The notes under the pieces are model-generated. The model was given only the letters and a program-made list of their open reading frames with translations, was not told the DNA's origin and did no database searches. The position numbers and the translations under genes were made by a program. A stretch of DNA of 64,000 nucleotides from JAPLDB01 sp038206355 (GTDB lineage: Bacteria > Bacteroidota > Bacteroidia > AKYH767-A > 2013-40CM-41-45), in assembly GCA_038206355.1 (NCBI GenBank), contig JBBRAY010000010.1, positions 25,027-89,026 of the forward strand, read 5' to 3'. The stretch's first letter is position 1, and each line of letters opens with the position of its first letter. Positions 21,873 to 30,480 of the stretch are shown piece after piece.

Positions 21873-24320
21873 TTAAATTTTAATAACCACCCCACCCATC
21901 CAGTTCCTCCCCGCCTGCGGGAAATAAAAGTTTTCCTGTACCCGCGAGCCGCCATAGATGTATCCGTAAGTATAACCGTTGCTCTCATATCTCTGATCAA
22001 ACAAATTGTAAACGGCAAACTTCAACGCAATGTCTTTGCAAAATGAAAAGGAGAAATGGTATTGAAGCAATATATCATTCAACAGATAAGCATCGAGCTT
22101 TCTTGTTTCATCACTTGTATTATCAAGGTATTGTTTACCGACATATTTAGTGACAAGGTCAACAGAAAAATTTCTCACCGGCAACCATGAAAAAGTCGCA
22201 GATGAAATGACCGAAGGAGAAAATGCAATATCAGCGTTGCTGTGTGCTTTCACCTGTTGCCCGCCCGCATCATAATCATCGAGGTATTCATTGAACTTTT
22301 TAATTTTATTTTCACTCAGCGTTATATTTCCATTTACAGACAGCGTTTTCAATATACGCCAGCCGGCTTCCAGTTCCACTCCCATGCGCGAGCTTTGCGG
22401 AACATTCATGCGCGTGTATTCGCCCACGTCATTGATCTGTCCGGTAAGGATGAGCTGGTCTTTGTAATTCATAAAATAAAAATTCGCACCGAGGTTAATT
22501 CTGTTCCCGTTAAATTTATAACCCGCCTCGATGTCCTCCATTTGCTCCGGCCTCGGTCTGCTTGCAAGTGTGCTTTCCGTATAGTCCTTTCTTATTGGCT
22601 CCTTGTTTCCAATTGCAAAAGAACCATAGATTTTATTTTTTCGGTTTAACTCAACTGTGATTCCCGCCTTTGGATTGAAGAAATTATGCCTTGCTTTTTG
22701 CTGCACATTTTCAAATGATTCATTAAAACCTAAAAAGGAATAATCAATCATCCTGTATTGTATATCAGCAAAAAAATGTAATCGTGAGTTCAATGAGTAA
22801 ATTGCTTTTGCAAAAACATTGAAATCATTCTTAGCAGCATCGTTGTCATCATAAACAAAATCCTTTGCGCCATTGCTTGCATTTTCAGCCCAGATGATCC
22901 GGTCAAAATGTCTTCCCGTATACCGATTGCCTGCAGCGCCCAAAGTGAAATGCAGTTTATCCGTTTCATAATCAGATGAAAAAGTAAACCCGGAAAAATC
23001 ATTGTCTAACCATTTCTGACGAATAAGATTTGTTGATGTGATGGTATCCGTTCCCGAGATCACATCATTCAGGTTATAGTTTGCAAACGATTGATTGTAT
23101 TTGTACTCCTCATAATATCCTTCTCCTTTTGTATAATGCAAAGCTGCATTCAGCATAAGGTGCGAAGTAGCAGCATAAGAATAATGTAACTGATAATAAT
23201 CCTGTTGGTAATTGTCAGTCTGGTTATTGTATTTGAAAACATTGTACGTCCTGTTATCAGATGTAAACAAGTTTATGGAATCTTCCTCACTATTATATAA
23301 ATACCCGAGGTTGTTGTAATAATGCGTAACGAGGGCGTCGGAGTCATTATTCAGTTTTGCTTCAGGAACACCATTCCACGATTGATATGTTTTTTCTTTT
23401 CCGCTGAAAACAATGGCGCGCAGAGTGCTCTTGTTTCCATAATATCCTCCACTGAGATAAAACGATTTTAAATCTGAAGAGCCCCGATCTACATATCCTT
23501 CAGAATTTATTTTTGAAAGCCTTCCTTCCAGGGCGATTTTATTCTTCAATAATCCTGTTCCGAAATTCAGTGTGCTCTTCAGGGTATTGAATGAACCATA
23601 CGATTCGCTGATGCTGGCAAACGGATCTTTTGAAAGTGTTGACGAAAGAATATTGATACTTCCGCCGAATGCGCCGGCTCCATTCGTTGATGTGCCGATG
23701 CCGCGCTGTATCTGGATGTTGTCAATAGATGAAGAAAAATCAGGAAGGTCAACCCAGTACATTCCGTTTTCTTCTGCATCGTTGACGGGGATACCATTGA
23801 TGGTAACATTTACACGCGTGGCATCACTTCCACGGATGCGTATTCCTGTATAACCCACGCCCGCTCCTGCATCGGAAGTAACCACTACAGACGGTGTTGT
23901 ATTGAGAAGAAACGGTAAATCCTGTCCCATGTTACTTTTTTCCAGTTCCTTTTTATCAACTGTTGTAAATGCTGTCGGCGATTTGTCAGAGGCACGCGTA
24001 GCGGTTACAACTACTTCATCTGAGAGATAGGTTTTAACCGGAAGTAAAACTTCAACATTTTCATCTCCTGCATTCACTTTGGTCGTTTGCGACTCATATC
24101 CTATGCATGATATTGTTATGCTGATGTTTTTTCCTTTCAGCGAAGGGAAAGAAAATTTTCCATTGGCGTCACTTGAAGTTACAAGGAATGAATTCTCTAC
24201 AGCAACTACAGCTCCAGGAATAATCTCTTTTGTTTCAGTGGCAATAATTTTTCCGTTCAGTTGTGCGAAACAGTGACAGGAGAACAGGATAATACCTGAC
24301 AGCAATAAATTAATTTTCAT
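21873..24320 (-). CDS. TonB-dependent receptor, probable thiamine(-derivative) uptake
   Basis: An 815-residue outer-membrane receptor starting MKINLLLSGIILFSC with a signal peptide. A carboxypeptidase-like regulatory (CarboxypepD_reg) domain follows (ATETKEIIPGAVVAVENS), then a TonB-box/plug region (DEVVVTATRASDKSPTAF, IRIRGSDATRVNVTINGIPV) and a long beta-barrel ending in FYFPQAGRNWMGGVVIKI. A TPP riboswitch lies in its 5' leader (24428-24518), so the gene should be shut off by thiamine pyrophosphate; that points to thiamine or a precursor as substrate. Bacteroidetes are known to have TPP-regulated outer-membrane receptors. The shorter ATG at 24320 is chosen over 24344 because the signal peptide begins there. 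Confidence 0.93.
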   Translation of the reverse strand: MKINLLLSGIILFSCHCFAQLNGKIIATETKEIIPGAVVAVENSFLVTSSDANGKFSFPSLKGKNISITISCIGYESQTTKVNAGDENVEVLLPVKTYLSDEVVVTATRASDKSPTAFTTVDKKELEKSNMGQDLPFLLNTTPSVVVTSDAGAGVGYTGIRIRGSDATRVNVTINGIPVNDAEENGMYWVDLPDFSSSIDNIQIQRGIGTSTNGAGAFGGSINILSSTLSKDPFASISESYGSFNTLKSTLNFGTGLLKNKIALEGRLSKINSEGYVDRGSSDLKSFYLSGGYYGNKSTLRAIVFSGKEKTYQSWNGVPEAKLNNDSDALVTHYYNNLGYLYNSEEDSINLFTSDNRTYNVFKYNNQTDNYQQDYYQLHYSYAATSHLMLNAALHYTKGEGYYEEYKYNQSFANYNLNDVISGTDTITSTNLIRQKWLDNDFSGFTFSSDYETDKLHFTLGAAGNRYTGRHFDRIIWAENASNGAKDFVYDDNDAAKNDFNVFAKAIYSLNSRLHFFADIQYRMIDYSFLGFNESFENVQQKARHNFFNPKAGITVELNRKNKIYGSFAIGNKEPIRKDYTESTLASRPRPEQMEDIEAGYKFNGNRINLGANFYFMNYKDQLILTGQINDVGEYTRMNVPQSSRMGVELEAGWRILKTLSVNGNITLSENKIKKFNEYLDDYDAGGQQVKAHSNADIAFSPSVISSATFSWLPVRNFSVDLVTKYVGKQYLDNTSDETRKLDAYLLNDILLQYHFSFSFCKDIALKFAVYNLFDQRYESNGYTYGYIYGGSRVQENFYFPQAGRNWMGGVVIKI

Positions 24321-24427
24321 AAAATGTATGCGAAATATCTGCACCTTGAATACAGATTACACGGTTAATGCGTTAAACAATGGCATAGACAAGAGGCATG
24401 TCTGCACTATAAATATCGTTCTACCTT

Positions 24428-24518
24428 CAATCCCTACGCAGGTACCATCCTGTTCAGGTTCTACGGGTTTGATCTCAGTCAAGCATAAACGCAAGCGTTA
24501 TACATGACACCCCAAGAA
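24428..24518 (-). promoter_or_regulatory. TPP riboswitch
   Basis: The minus strand shows the conserved THI-element parts in order: GGGGTGTC, then CTGAGATC, AACCCGTAGAACCTGAACA, and CTGCGTAGGGA. These are the P2/P4 segments that bind thiamine pyrophosphate. It lies ~110 bp upstream of the TonB receptor ATG at 24320. A near-consensus -7 element (TACATTCG, one mismatch) is found 10 nt upstream at 24534-24527. It should lower receptor expression when thiamine is abundant. Confidence 0.95.
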
Positions 24519-24717
24519 GACGGTGCGAATGTATGAAGATTTTCGGGTACTGAAGAAAAACCGGCGAGCATATCCGGGATCCGACAAGTTTTGATGCATT
24601 TAGTATTTAATTTAGCACCTTTGGCGAAGAAGAATCAGGCCAAAACGTATGAATCGTAATCAGCACTGTATATTTAATTCATTAATCTGAGTAACACCAT
24701 GGTTCAGCCAACTAATA

Positions 24718-24910
24718 ATGAAGCTACTCATTTTGTTTTCAATGATTTTTTTTTATTCTCTTAAGGAACAGAAGATTTTTTTTTCCGGATAGCATCCTGA
24801 CAATTAAAGGAGCTATAAAAGATACAATCAAGGTTAAGTTTAATCCTGATACAATTCCGCATAAAGGAGATACATTAATATTGCGAATTGACCCACAGAA
24901 AATGAAATGA
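24718..24910 (+). pseudogene. Small secreted-type ORF with a homopolymer frameshift
   Basis: ATG 24718 opens MKLLILFSMIFFYSLKEQKI, which runs into a stop after a run of nine T (24776-24784). If one T is removed the frame continues as FFPDSILTIKGAIKDTIKV and ends LILRIDPQKMK at TGA 24908-24910, a coherent 63-residue small protein with a hydrophobic N-terminus. The length 193 bp equals 64 codons plus one base. Either sequencing/assembly error, a true frameshift, or slippage in the T run could explain this. No family recognised. Confidence 0.45.
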
Positions 24911-24994
24911 TTTTTGAATTTATCACAACTAAGTAATTGTTACCTAAAATTGTAACTTGCCGGGGATTTTCACAAGCACAATTCCAAAAAAGGG

Positions 24995-25528
24995 ATGAAA
25001 AAAATATTTCTTATCACCATTTTTATTTCCATGACTTTCATGGCTTCGGCAAGACGCTACTATACGGGCATTGGGCTGCGTGCCGACCGTTTCGGTTTCG
25101 GCGGTACCTTCAAGCATTTCTACAATTCCGACAATGCAACTGGTTTGCAGTTTGACGCCTTCTATGGAATTTTTGGTTCTTATGGATATACAATAAAAGG
25201 GTATTATCTGAAACAGATTCCTTTTAAGATTCCGATCATTCAGTTGCCGTTGGATCTCGTGTTGGGCGCCGGACTGCACGTGGCTTATTTTCCTGCTGCA
25301 AATGACAATGGTTACCATAACAAAGCAGGGAAATATTACGTGAATGAAAAGGGGCAACCCAAATCAGTTTTTGTTGCCGGCGTAGATGCAACCGTGCAGA
25401 TCGAATACAGGATTCCTGTAAAAAAGGTTCCTATTACAGTATCCATAGACGGCAATCCGTTTTTCGAATTTTACCATCCCGGACCGGAGTGGATTGATTT
25501 CGGATTATCGCTTCGGTACGTGTTTTAA
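24995..25528 (+). CDS. Outer-membrane beta-barrel protein of unknown function
   Basis: A 177-residue protein with signal peptide (MKKIFLITIFISMTFMASA) and alternating amphipathic strands such as GLQFDAFYGIFGSYGYTIKG and LDLVLGAGLHVAYF, ending with an aromatic-terminated strand IDFGLSLRYVF, typical of small outer-membrane beta-barrels. No specific function. It lies between the TPP-controlled receptor and the PnuC/NadR pair but on the opposite strand; its last 24 bp overlap the 3' end of the kinase gene at 25505. Confidence 0.8.
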   Translation: MKKIFLITIFISMTFMASARRYYTGIGLRADRFGFGGTFKHFYNSDNATGLQFDAFYGIFGSYGYTIKGYYLKQIPFKIPIIQLPLDLVLGAGLHVAYFPAANDNGYHNKAGKYYVNEKGQPKSVFVAGVDATVQIEYRIPVKKVPITVSIDGNPFFEFYHPGPEWIDFGLSLRYVF

Positions 25529-26056
25529 TTTTTCCGGGAAATGTTTTGCTATTGCATTCAAGGCATTTGACAAACGCAAATCTCCCTTCCCCTCAATTAT
25601 TTCATAGCTGAAATTTCTCTTTTCAATTTCATCCTTGTACCGGTTGTAAAAAAACTCTCTGCGGTGCGGATTTTCCCGAACGGAATCCGGCTGAAATGAA
25701 ATATCAGGTGTCGTCAACAGGAAGAGATCATAGCGATGATCGTCAATCATTTTTTCAATCCATGGTGGAACAGTTTTAAAAACGTCTTCACACCAGACTT
25801 TGGCAACGATCAGTTCTGTATCACAAAACAAAAAATTCTCCGCAGCTAATAATTTTTCTTCTTCTGATCTGAGTTGCGCTTTAGTGCAATACTGAATGTC
25901 ATCGAGCGTATATTTTCTGTTTAGAGTAGATATGTAATCACGGGAAAATTCAGGAACCCACATGGTATTAAAATGTTCAGCCAGTTCAATAGAAAGCATG
26001 GTTTTGGCCGTTGACTCAGGTCCAATCAGTGCAATTTTTTTAACCGGCTTTTTCAT
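25505..26056 (-). CDS. NadR-like AAA-type nucleoside kinase
   Basis: This 183-residue ATPase has a P-loop as IALIGPESTAKTML (residues 8-21), a Walker B-like FLFCDTELIV near residue 79, and the conserved EFSRDYI segment, matching the ribosylnicotinamide kinase half of NadR (AAA_28 family). It overlaps the pnuC-type gene by 17 bp on the same strand, so transporter and kinase are coupled: the kinase traps the imported nucleoside-like compound by phosphorylation. Because of the TPP riboswitch next door the substrate could be thiamine rather than nicotinamide riboside; sequence alone does not decide. Full length. Confidence 0.85.
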   Translation of the reverse strand: MKKPVKKIALIGPESTAKTMLSIELAEHFNTMWVPEFSRDYISTLNRKYTLDDIQYCTKAQLRSEEEKLLAAENFLFCDTELIVAKVWCEDVFKTVPPWIEKMIDDHRYDLFLLTTPDISFQPDSVRENPHRREFFYNRYKDEIEKRNFSYEIIEGKGDLRLSNALNAIAKHFPEKLKHVPKR

Positions 26057-26630
26057 CTACTGTTATTTTTTGCTTCCATTCATTATATCCTTTAATCGCC
26101 AGCAGGATGAAAATAAAATACAATATTGCTGTGAGGTGCAGGTTTTTGAAGACGTACATTCCAACATATATAATGTCGGCTGCAATCCATACAATCCAGT
26201 TTTCAATTTTCTTTTTGGCTATCATCCACTGTGCGATCAGGCTTGCAGATGTAAGCAAGGAATCGAGGTAAGGCAGGGAAGCATCGGTTTCAATTTTCAA
26301 AAAAGTGCCAATGATCACAGTTGAAAGCAAACAAATGGCTGCCAATATTATCCATTGTTTCTTGCTAATCCTTGTAATATAGAAGTCGTTTTGTGGAGAC
26401 GGTTGTAACCACTTCCACCATCCATAAGCCAGCAGAATGACATAAAAGGCTTGTAATAAAGCATCTGCATACAACCGTTCCCGGAAAAACAAATACCCGT
26501 ACAACCCAACATTAATAAGACCTGCCGGAAAACACCAGATGCTCTTTTTGATCGTTAACCACACCCCTGCAATACCGAAGATCGTCCCGGATAATTCTAA
26601 AAATGATAATTGTTCACCAAAAATTTCCAT
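26040..26630 (-). CDS. PnuC-family vitamin transporter (nicotinamide riboside or thiamine)
   Basis: A 196-residue inner-membrane protein with about seven hydrophobic segments. Family signs are FGIAGVWLTIKKSIWCFPAG at residue 17-36, the YGWWKW motif near residue 69, and WIVWIAADIIYVGMYV near 144. PnuC proteins are facilitated transporters for nicotinamide riboside (PnuC), thiamine (PnuT) or riboflavin (PnuX); direction is driven by intracellular phosphorylation. The overlapping NadR-like kinase and the TPP-regulated receptor 1.7 kb downstream support either NR or thiamine. In Bacteroidetes, TPP-regulated pnuT with an outer-membrane receptor is established. No riboswitch is visible in front of this gene itself. 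Confidence 0.85.
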   Translation of the reverse strand: MEIFGEQLSFLELSGTIFGIAGVWLTIKKSIWCFPAGLINVGLYGYLFFRERLYADALLQAFYVILLAYGWWKWLQPSPQNDFYITRISKKQWIILAAICLLSTVIIGTFLKIETDASLPYLDSLLTSASLIAQWMIAKKKIENWIVWIAADIIYVGMYVFKNLHLTAILYFIFILLAIKGYNEWKQKITVDEKAG

Positions 26631-26784
26631 GGTGCAAATATGTCAGAAGTTTAAGAAAGAAATTAATGTACGATTCCTATTTATTCATCAGACCAACAGA
26701 AATCAGATATTTCTTTGGCGTTTACCTCCAGCGAAGTACTACTATTTTTTATTGTTCAATTAATGGAAATTATAATCACGACTT

Positions 26785-27741
26785 GTGTATCAGAAGTTTT
26801 CTAAAGCGCACGAATCGCTGTTGTCTAAATTTATTGATTCCGTCGACGTAAAATTCAAGAGTTCAGGATATTGCGAAATCATAAAACCGTTTTATTACGG
26901 AGGAGTAGTTCGAACTGTTGATGTTTTTATTGGCATTCAGAAAGGAAATATTTTTTCCGGAAATAGCGAATTGCCCGCTCCGGAGGGATCGTTTTATTTT
27001 GTACCCCGTGGTCAGAAATTAAATGCAGGATTTGGTCCGCTTCATACAGGAAAGCCGTACGAAAGCCTCGACTTTTTTGCTGATGATAAAACAAAGGAAG
27101 AATATTTAAGGAAAATAGATCCGTCGTCTGATCCCGGGAAGCGTGAAAATGTTTTAAGCTATGTGGCATTTGAAACTATTCTTTACAAAGCTATTCCGTT
27201 TTTTCCATTGCTCGATTTGCCGGCATTTGTTGTTCAGCCGGAAGAGGACCTGGCTTATCTGCTCCGTGAAATCTGCATTGAGTCAAAACAAAACAATCTC
27301 GGGAAGAACGCGCTCATCATGAATTATCTTGGTGAATTAATCGTGCGTATATTCAGATTTCTGGAGTCAAAGCCGGAATACAATGTACAGGTTGAAAAAC
27401 TGAATTACCTCACCGATGTGCGCCTGATAGATATTGTGAAGTTCATAGAAGAGAACCTCGATAAAGACCTGACCAATGCTTCCATAGCCAAAATTGCTTA
27501 TGTCTCAGATGATTATGTAGGACAATTTTTTAAAGTACTCACAGGCCGCACGCTGCAGGATTATATTGAAAGTCAGCGCCTCGAACGCGCCATGCACCTT
27601 TTAAAAACCGTTCCCAACAGTGTGCAGGAAGTCGCAACCATGGTTGGATTTAAAGATGCCGCCTATTTCAGCCGCAGATTTAAAATGAGGTTTGACGTGA
27701 ATGCAAACATGGTCCGCCAGGGAAAATTTCAGGAGAGTTGA
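26785..27741 (+). CDS. AraC-family transcriptional regulator
   Basis: A 318-residue regulator. The C-terminal HTH pair is clear (about 215-315): LIDIVKFIEENLDKDLTNAS, VSDDYVGQFFKVLTGRTLQD, and VGFKDAAYFSRRFKMRF. The N-terminal ~170 residues are a sensing domain with FYFVPRGQKLNAGFG that might be cupin-like. The frame has no early ATG: it opens with GTG at 26785, or possibly TTG at 26821. The 3' end overlaps the convergent GGGP synthase gene by 13 bp. Target genes are unknown. Confidence 0.88.
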   Translation: MYQKFSKAHESLLSKFIDSVDVKFKSSGYCEIIKPFYYGGVVRTVDVFIGIQKGNIFSGNSELPAPEGSFYFVPRGQKLNAGFGPLHTGKPYESLDFFADDKTKEEYLRKIDPSSDPGKRENVLSYVAFETILYKAIPFFPLLDLPAFVVQPEEDLAYLLREICIESKQNNLGKNALIMNYLGELIVRIFRFLESKPEYNVQVEKLNYLTDVRLIDIVKFIEENLDKDLTNASIAKIAYVSDDYVGQFFKVLTGRTLQDYIESQRLERAMHLLKTVPNSVQEVATMVGFKDAAYFSRRFKMRFDVNANMVRQGKFQES

Positions 27742-28475
27742 AAAGAATGAACAGCATCTGCAATTTCAGCGATGATGCTTTGATCCTTCTCTATTGAGTT
27801 ACCAACGACAATTACGTCTGCTCCGGCAGTACAAAGTTCAAGTGCTTTCTCAGCCGTTTTGATTCCGCCACCAACAATCAGAGGCAGACCTGCATTTTTA
27901 CTTACAGCGTCTATCATACTTCTGCTGATCGGATGACGAGCACCACTTCCGGCGTCCATGTACAATAACTTTAATCCCAGCAACTCACCTGCCCATGCAG
28001 TGCTTACAGCAATGTCATTTTTATCATGGGGAATTGGCAAAGTATTGCTCATGTAGGTAACAGAAGTTAAATGACCCGGATCAACTAGCATATAACCCGT
28101 TGACATTACTTCCAGTGAACTTGATTTCAAAAGTGGCGCCGCAAGAACCTGTCTGCCGATGAGCATGTCAGCATTGCGGCCGCTGATGAGTGAAAGAAAA
28201 AGTATGGCGTCAGCATGGTGGCTGATCTGCATCGTATTTCCCGGAAAAAGAACGAGCGGGATTTTGCAATGTTTCTTCAGCGTCTTCAGGCATGAATCAA
28301 GGGTACCGTTTATGAGCAGGCTACTTCCAACAAAAATAAAATCCACACCGGCCTCTGCTGATGCTTTTGCAAGCGTCTCCGCTTCACGCTCACCGGTTTT
28401 ATCCGGGTCAACGAGTACGGCAAAAAGTTTTTTCGCAGAATTCCGCGCAGCAATAAGTTGAGAATGCACGCCCAT
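27729..28475 (-). CDS. Geranylgeranylglyceryl/heptaprenylglyceryl phosphate synthase
   Basis: A 248-residue TIM-barrel enzyme. Diagnostic parts are VLVDPDKTG (residues 21-29), DFIFVGSSLLINGTL near 45, IPLVLFPGNTMQISHHADAI near 73, LLYMDAGSGARHPI near 168, and the phosphate-binding LIVGGGIKTAEKA and DVIVVGNSIEK. GGGP synthases transfer a polyprenyl group onto glycerol-1-phosphate, the first step of archaeal ether-lipid synthesis; group II enzymes occur in Bacteroidetes, where the pathway is poorly defined. It is the last gene of a minus-strand run yicC-gmk-nadD-PPTase-GGGPS. Confidence 0.92.
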   Translation of the reverse strand: MGVHSQLIAARNSAKKLFAVLVDPDKTGEREAETLAKASAEAGVDFIFVGSSLLINGTLDSCLKTLKKHCKIPLVLFPGNTMQISHHADAILFLSLISGRNADMLIGRQVLAAPLLKSSSLEVMSTGYMLVDPGHLTSVTYMSNTLPIPHDKNDIAVSTAWAGELLGLKLLYMDAGSGARHPISRSMIDAVSKNAGLPLIVGGGIKTAEKALELCTAGADVIVVGNSIEKDQSIIAEIADAVHSFQLS

Positions 28476-28513
28476 GGAGCCAAAGATAGTTATTCTCCAT
28501 AAAGGCCCATAGA

Positions 28514-29143
28514 TTATTGATCAATGCACCAGGTGATGAGCAGGTCACCCTTTTGCGCATAATGAAGGGAATAGTTTTTCTTAAAATCAGCTTTGGAAAC
28601 AAGTCCATTCACCACTCCTGAAAAGCTGTATTCAAATGGCCTTACCAATAGATGCTCCTTAAAAATCAGTTCGCCAATGCTATGCATTTTGAATAAAACC
28701 TCTTTCACACCCCATATCAGAAAAAGTTTTTCCAGGTTGTTTTTCCCGTCCATCATTTTTTCTTCTTCTTCAGAAACAAATTTGTGCGCGATGTTATTTA
28801 TCCGGAGATTAATCCGCTCCAGGTCAATGCCAACAGAATATGCATCTGAAATAATAATTCCCGCAAATTCTTTTGTATGAGAAATGGAAATATGGATGGA
28901 TGAATTTTCAATGTAGGGCTTCCCGGAATCATGATACCTGATAGAAAAATTTCTATTTAGCTTCTTCAGCAACAACCGAATGCAAATCCATTCTTTTTTT
29001 CTGGCCACGTGTGTAAATGAATTGACCCCGGCTAAGTCATTTGGGGAAAGAGATGCCAGTGAAAGTAGTTCATCAACGTCTTCGTCCATTTTCCAGACGG
29101 CTAACTGAAAAATTTTTTCTTCAAGAGAAAAGAATAATGGCAT
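28514..29143 (-). CDS. 4'-phosphopantetheinyl transferase superfamily protein
   Basis: A 209-residue Sfp-like transferase. The Mg/CoA-binding signatures are IHISISHTKEFAGIIIS near residue 90, the SVGIDLERIN motif near 112, and FLIWGVKEVLFKMH near 148, which corresponds to the WxxKEAxxK motif. Such enzymes attach phosphopantetheine to acyl or peptidyl carrier proteins; the Sfp-type size suggests broad or secondary-metabolite targets rather than housekeeping AcpS. It lies 12 bp downstream of nadD and 38 bp upstream of GGGP synthase. No carrier protein is encoded in this window. Confidence 0.88.
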   Translation of the reverse strand: MPLFFSLEEKIFQLAVWKMDEDVDELLSLASLSPNDLAGVNSFTHVARKKEWICIRLLLKKLNRNFSIRYHDSGKPYIENSSIHISISHTKEFAGIIISDAYSVGIDLERINLRINNIAHKFVSEEEEKMMDGKNNLEKLFLIWGVKEVLFKMHSIGELIFKEHLLVRPFEYSFSGVVNGLVSKADFKKNYSLHYAQKGDLLITWCIDQ

Positions 29144-29155
29144 TGATGCTAAATA

Positions 29156-29734
29156 TTATTTCCTGTAAAAGCCCATCTCTTCTATCCTGTCAAGTACTGC
29201 GTCGTCAAGCATATATCGTATATCTTTTTTATTCAGAAGACTATTTCGGATAAATGTTGCAGAAATTTCCATGACAGGAACTTCGCTGATGAGTTTCACT
29301 CTGGGATGGATATGAAATTTTGTTTCCTCCACGTGCAACCGCGGATACACATACACCATGCATGACTGCAGTATCTCTTCATAATTTTTCCATTGGTCAA
29401 AAGTGCGAAGGTTGTCTTCTCCAATAATAAGTACAAAATCGTTCGCCGGAAATTTTTCTTTGAGGTGCTGAAGTGTATGAATCGTATAACTCGGTTTCGA
29501 AAGTTTAAATTCAACATCGCTGGCCTTTATTTTTTTGTTGTTGCCAATGGCTAGTTTTACCAGTTCAAGGCGGTGATAATCCTGCAACATGTCGTTTGTC
29601 ATCTTCAACGGGTTGCGTGGAGAAACCACCATCCATATTTCGTCAAGGTCAGAAAATTCAGCCATGTAACCGGCAATTACCAGGTGTCCGATATGAACAG
29701 GATTAAAAGAACCGGGGTATAAACCAATGCGCAT
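29156..29734 (-). CDS. nadD: Nicotinate-nucleotide adenylyltransferase
   Basis: A 192-residue NadD: MRIGLYPGSFNPVHIGHLVI carries the (H/T)xGH nucleotidyltransferase motif HIGH, DEIWMVVSPRNPLK is the substrate loop, and VMEISATFIRNSL is the ISSTxIR motif. It adenylates nicotinate mononucleotide in NAD synthesis. The ATG at 29734 is chosen over one at 29770 because the family begins right at the first beta strand. It sits in a minus-strand operon, 42 bp after gmk. Confidence 0.95.
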   Translation of the reverse strand: MRIGLYPGSFNPVHIGHLVIAGYMAEFSDLDEIWMVVSPRNPLKMTNDMLQDYHRLELVKLAIGNNKKIKASDVEFKLSKPSYTIHTLQHLKEKFPANDFVLIIGEDNLRTFDQWKNYEEILQSCMVYVYPRLHVEETKFHIHPRVKLISEVPVMEISATFIRNSLLNKKDIRYMLDDAVLDRIEEMGFYRK

Positions 29735-29776
29735 AATAAAGATGTTATCCGTTATTAGGAAATTCGCCAATCGTTT

Positions 29777-30349
29777 TCAGGGAATACCCAGAAACTCTTT
29801 TACAAGTTTCGTTGCCTGTTCGAGTGCATGTTCAAGCGTATCATTGAGGATGATGTGATCAAATTTATCTTCATATGTCAGCTCATGCTCCGCTTTTGCA
29901 ATTCTTGTCGCCAGAGATTCGGCAGATTCTGTATTCCGCTCTGTGAGGCGTTTTATCAATACATCAACATTCAATGGTTTGATAAAAACGGCCAGCAGAT
30001 CATCTCCGTATATTTTTTTGATGTTCAGTCCACCCTCAACATCCACATCAAATGCAACGGCTTTGTTCTCATTCCAGATGCGCTCCACCTCCGACTTCAA
30101 AGTGCCGTAGTAAAGATCTTTATACACTTCTTCCCACTCTACAAACTGACCCGCTTCAATTTTCTTTTTGAATTCTTCAACGGTAAGAAAATGGTAATCT
30201 TTTCCGTCTTCTTCTGCATTTCTTTTCTTTCGTGTTGTTGCAGAAACAGAAAAACGAATCTGTGGAAAATTATCCAGCAGGTATTTGGTAATGGTTGTTT
30301 TACCACTACCTGATGGGCCACAGAATAATATGAGCTTACCTTCCTTCAA
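29777..30349 (-). CDS. gmk: Guanylate kinase
   Basis: A 190-residue guanylate kinase: P-loop LFCGPSGSGKTTITKYLL, the GMP-binding VSATTRKKRNAEEDGKDYHF, QFVEWEEVYKDLYYGTL, and VDVEGGLNIKKIY. It converts GMP to GDP. The in-frame start is TTG at 30349; an in-frame stop lies five codons upstream and no ATG is available, so a rare start codon is likely. It follows yicC by 131 bp and precedes nadD, a common Bacteroidetes order. Confidence 0.95.
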   Translation of the reverse strand: MKEGKLILFCGPSGSGKTTITKYLLDNFPQIRFSVSATTRKKRNAEEDGKDYHFLTVEEFKKKIEAGQFVEWEEVYKDLYYGTLKSEVERIWNENKAVAFDVDVEGGLNIKKIYGDDLLAVFIKPLNVDVLIKRLTERNTESAESLATRIAKAEHELTYEDKFDHIILNDTLEHALEQATKLVKEFLGIP

Positions 30350-30480
30350 TGCGATTCTCGTTTAATCAGAAATCATGTTCATATGCGAATGAAATGGTTG
30401 ATTGGTTGATTTACAAGAATCAATCTAATGCGTTCAGAGGCTGTAACCAATCAACTTAATCAATCCGGTCAACGTATCAA

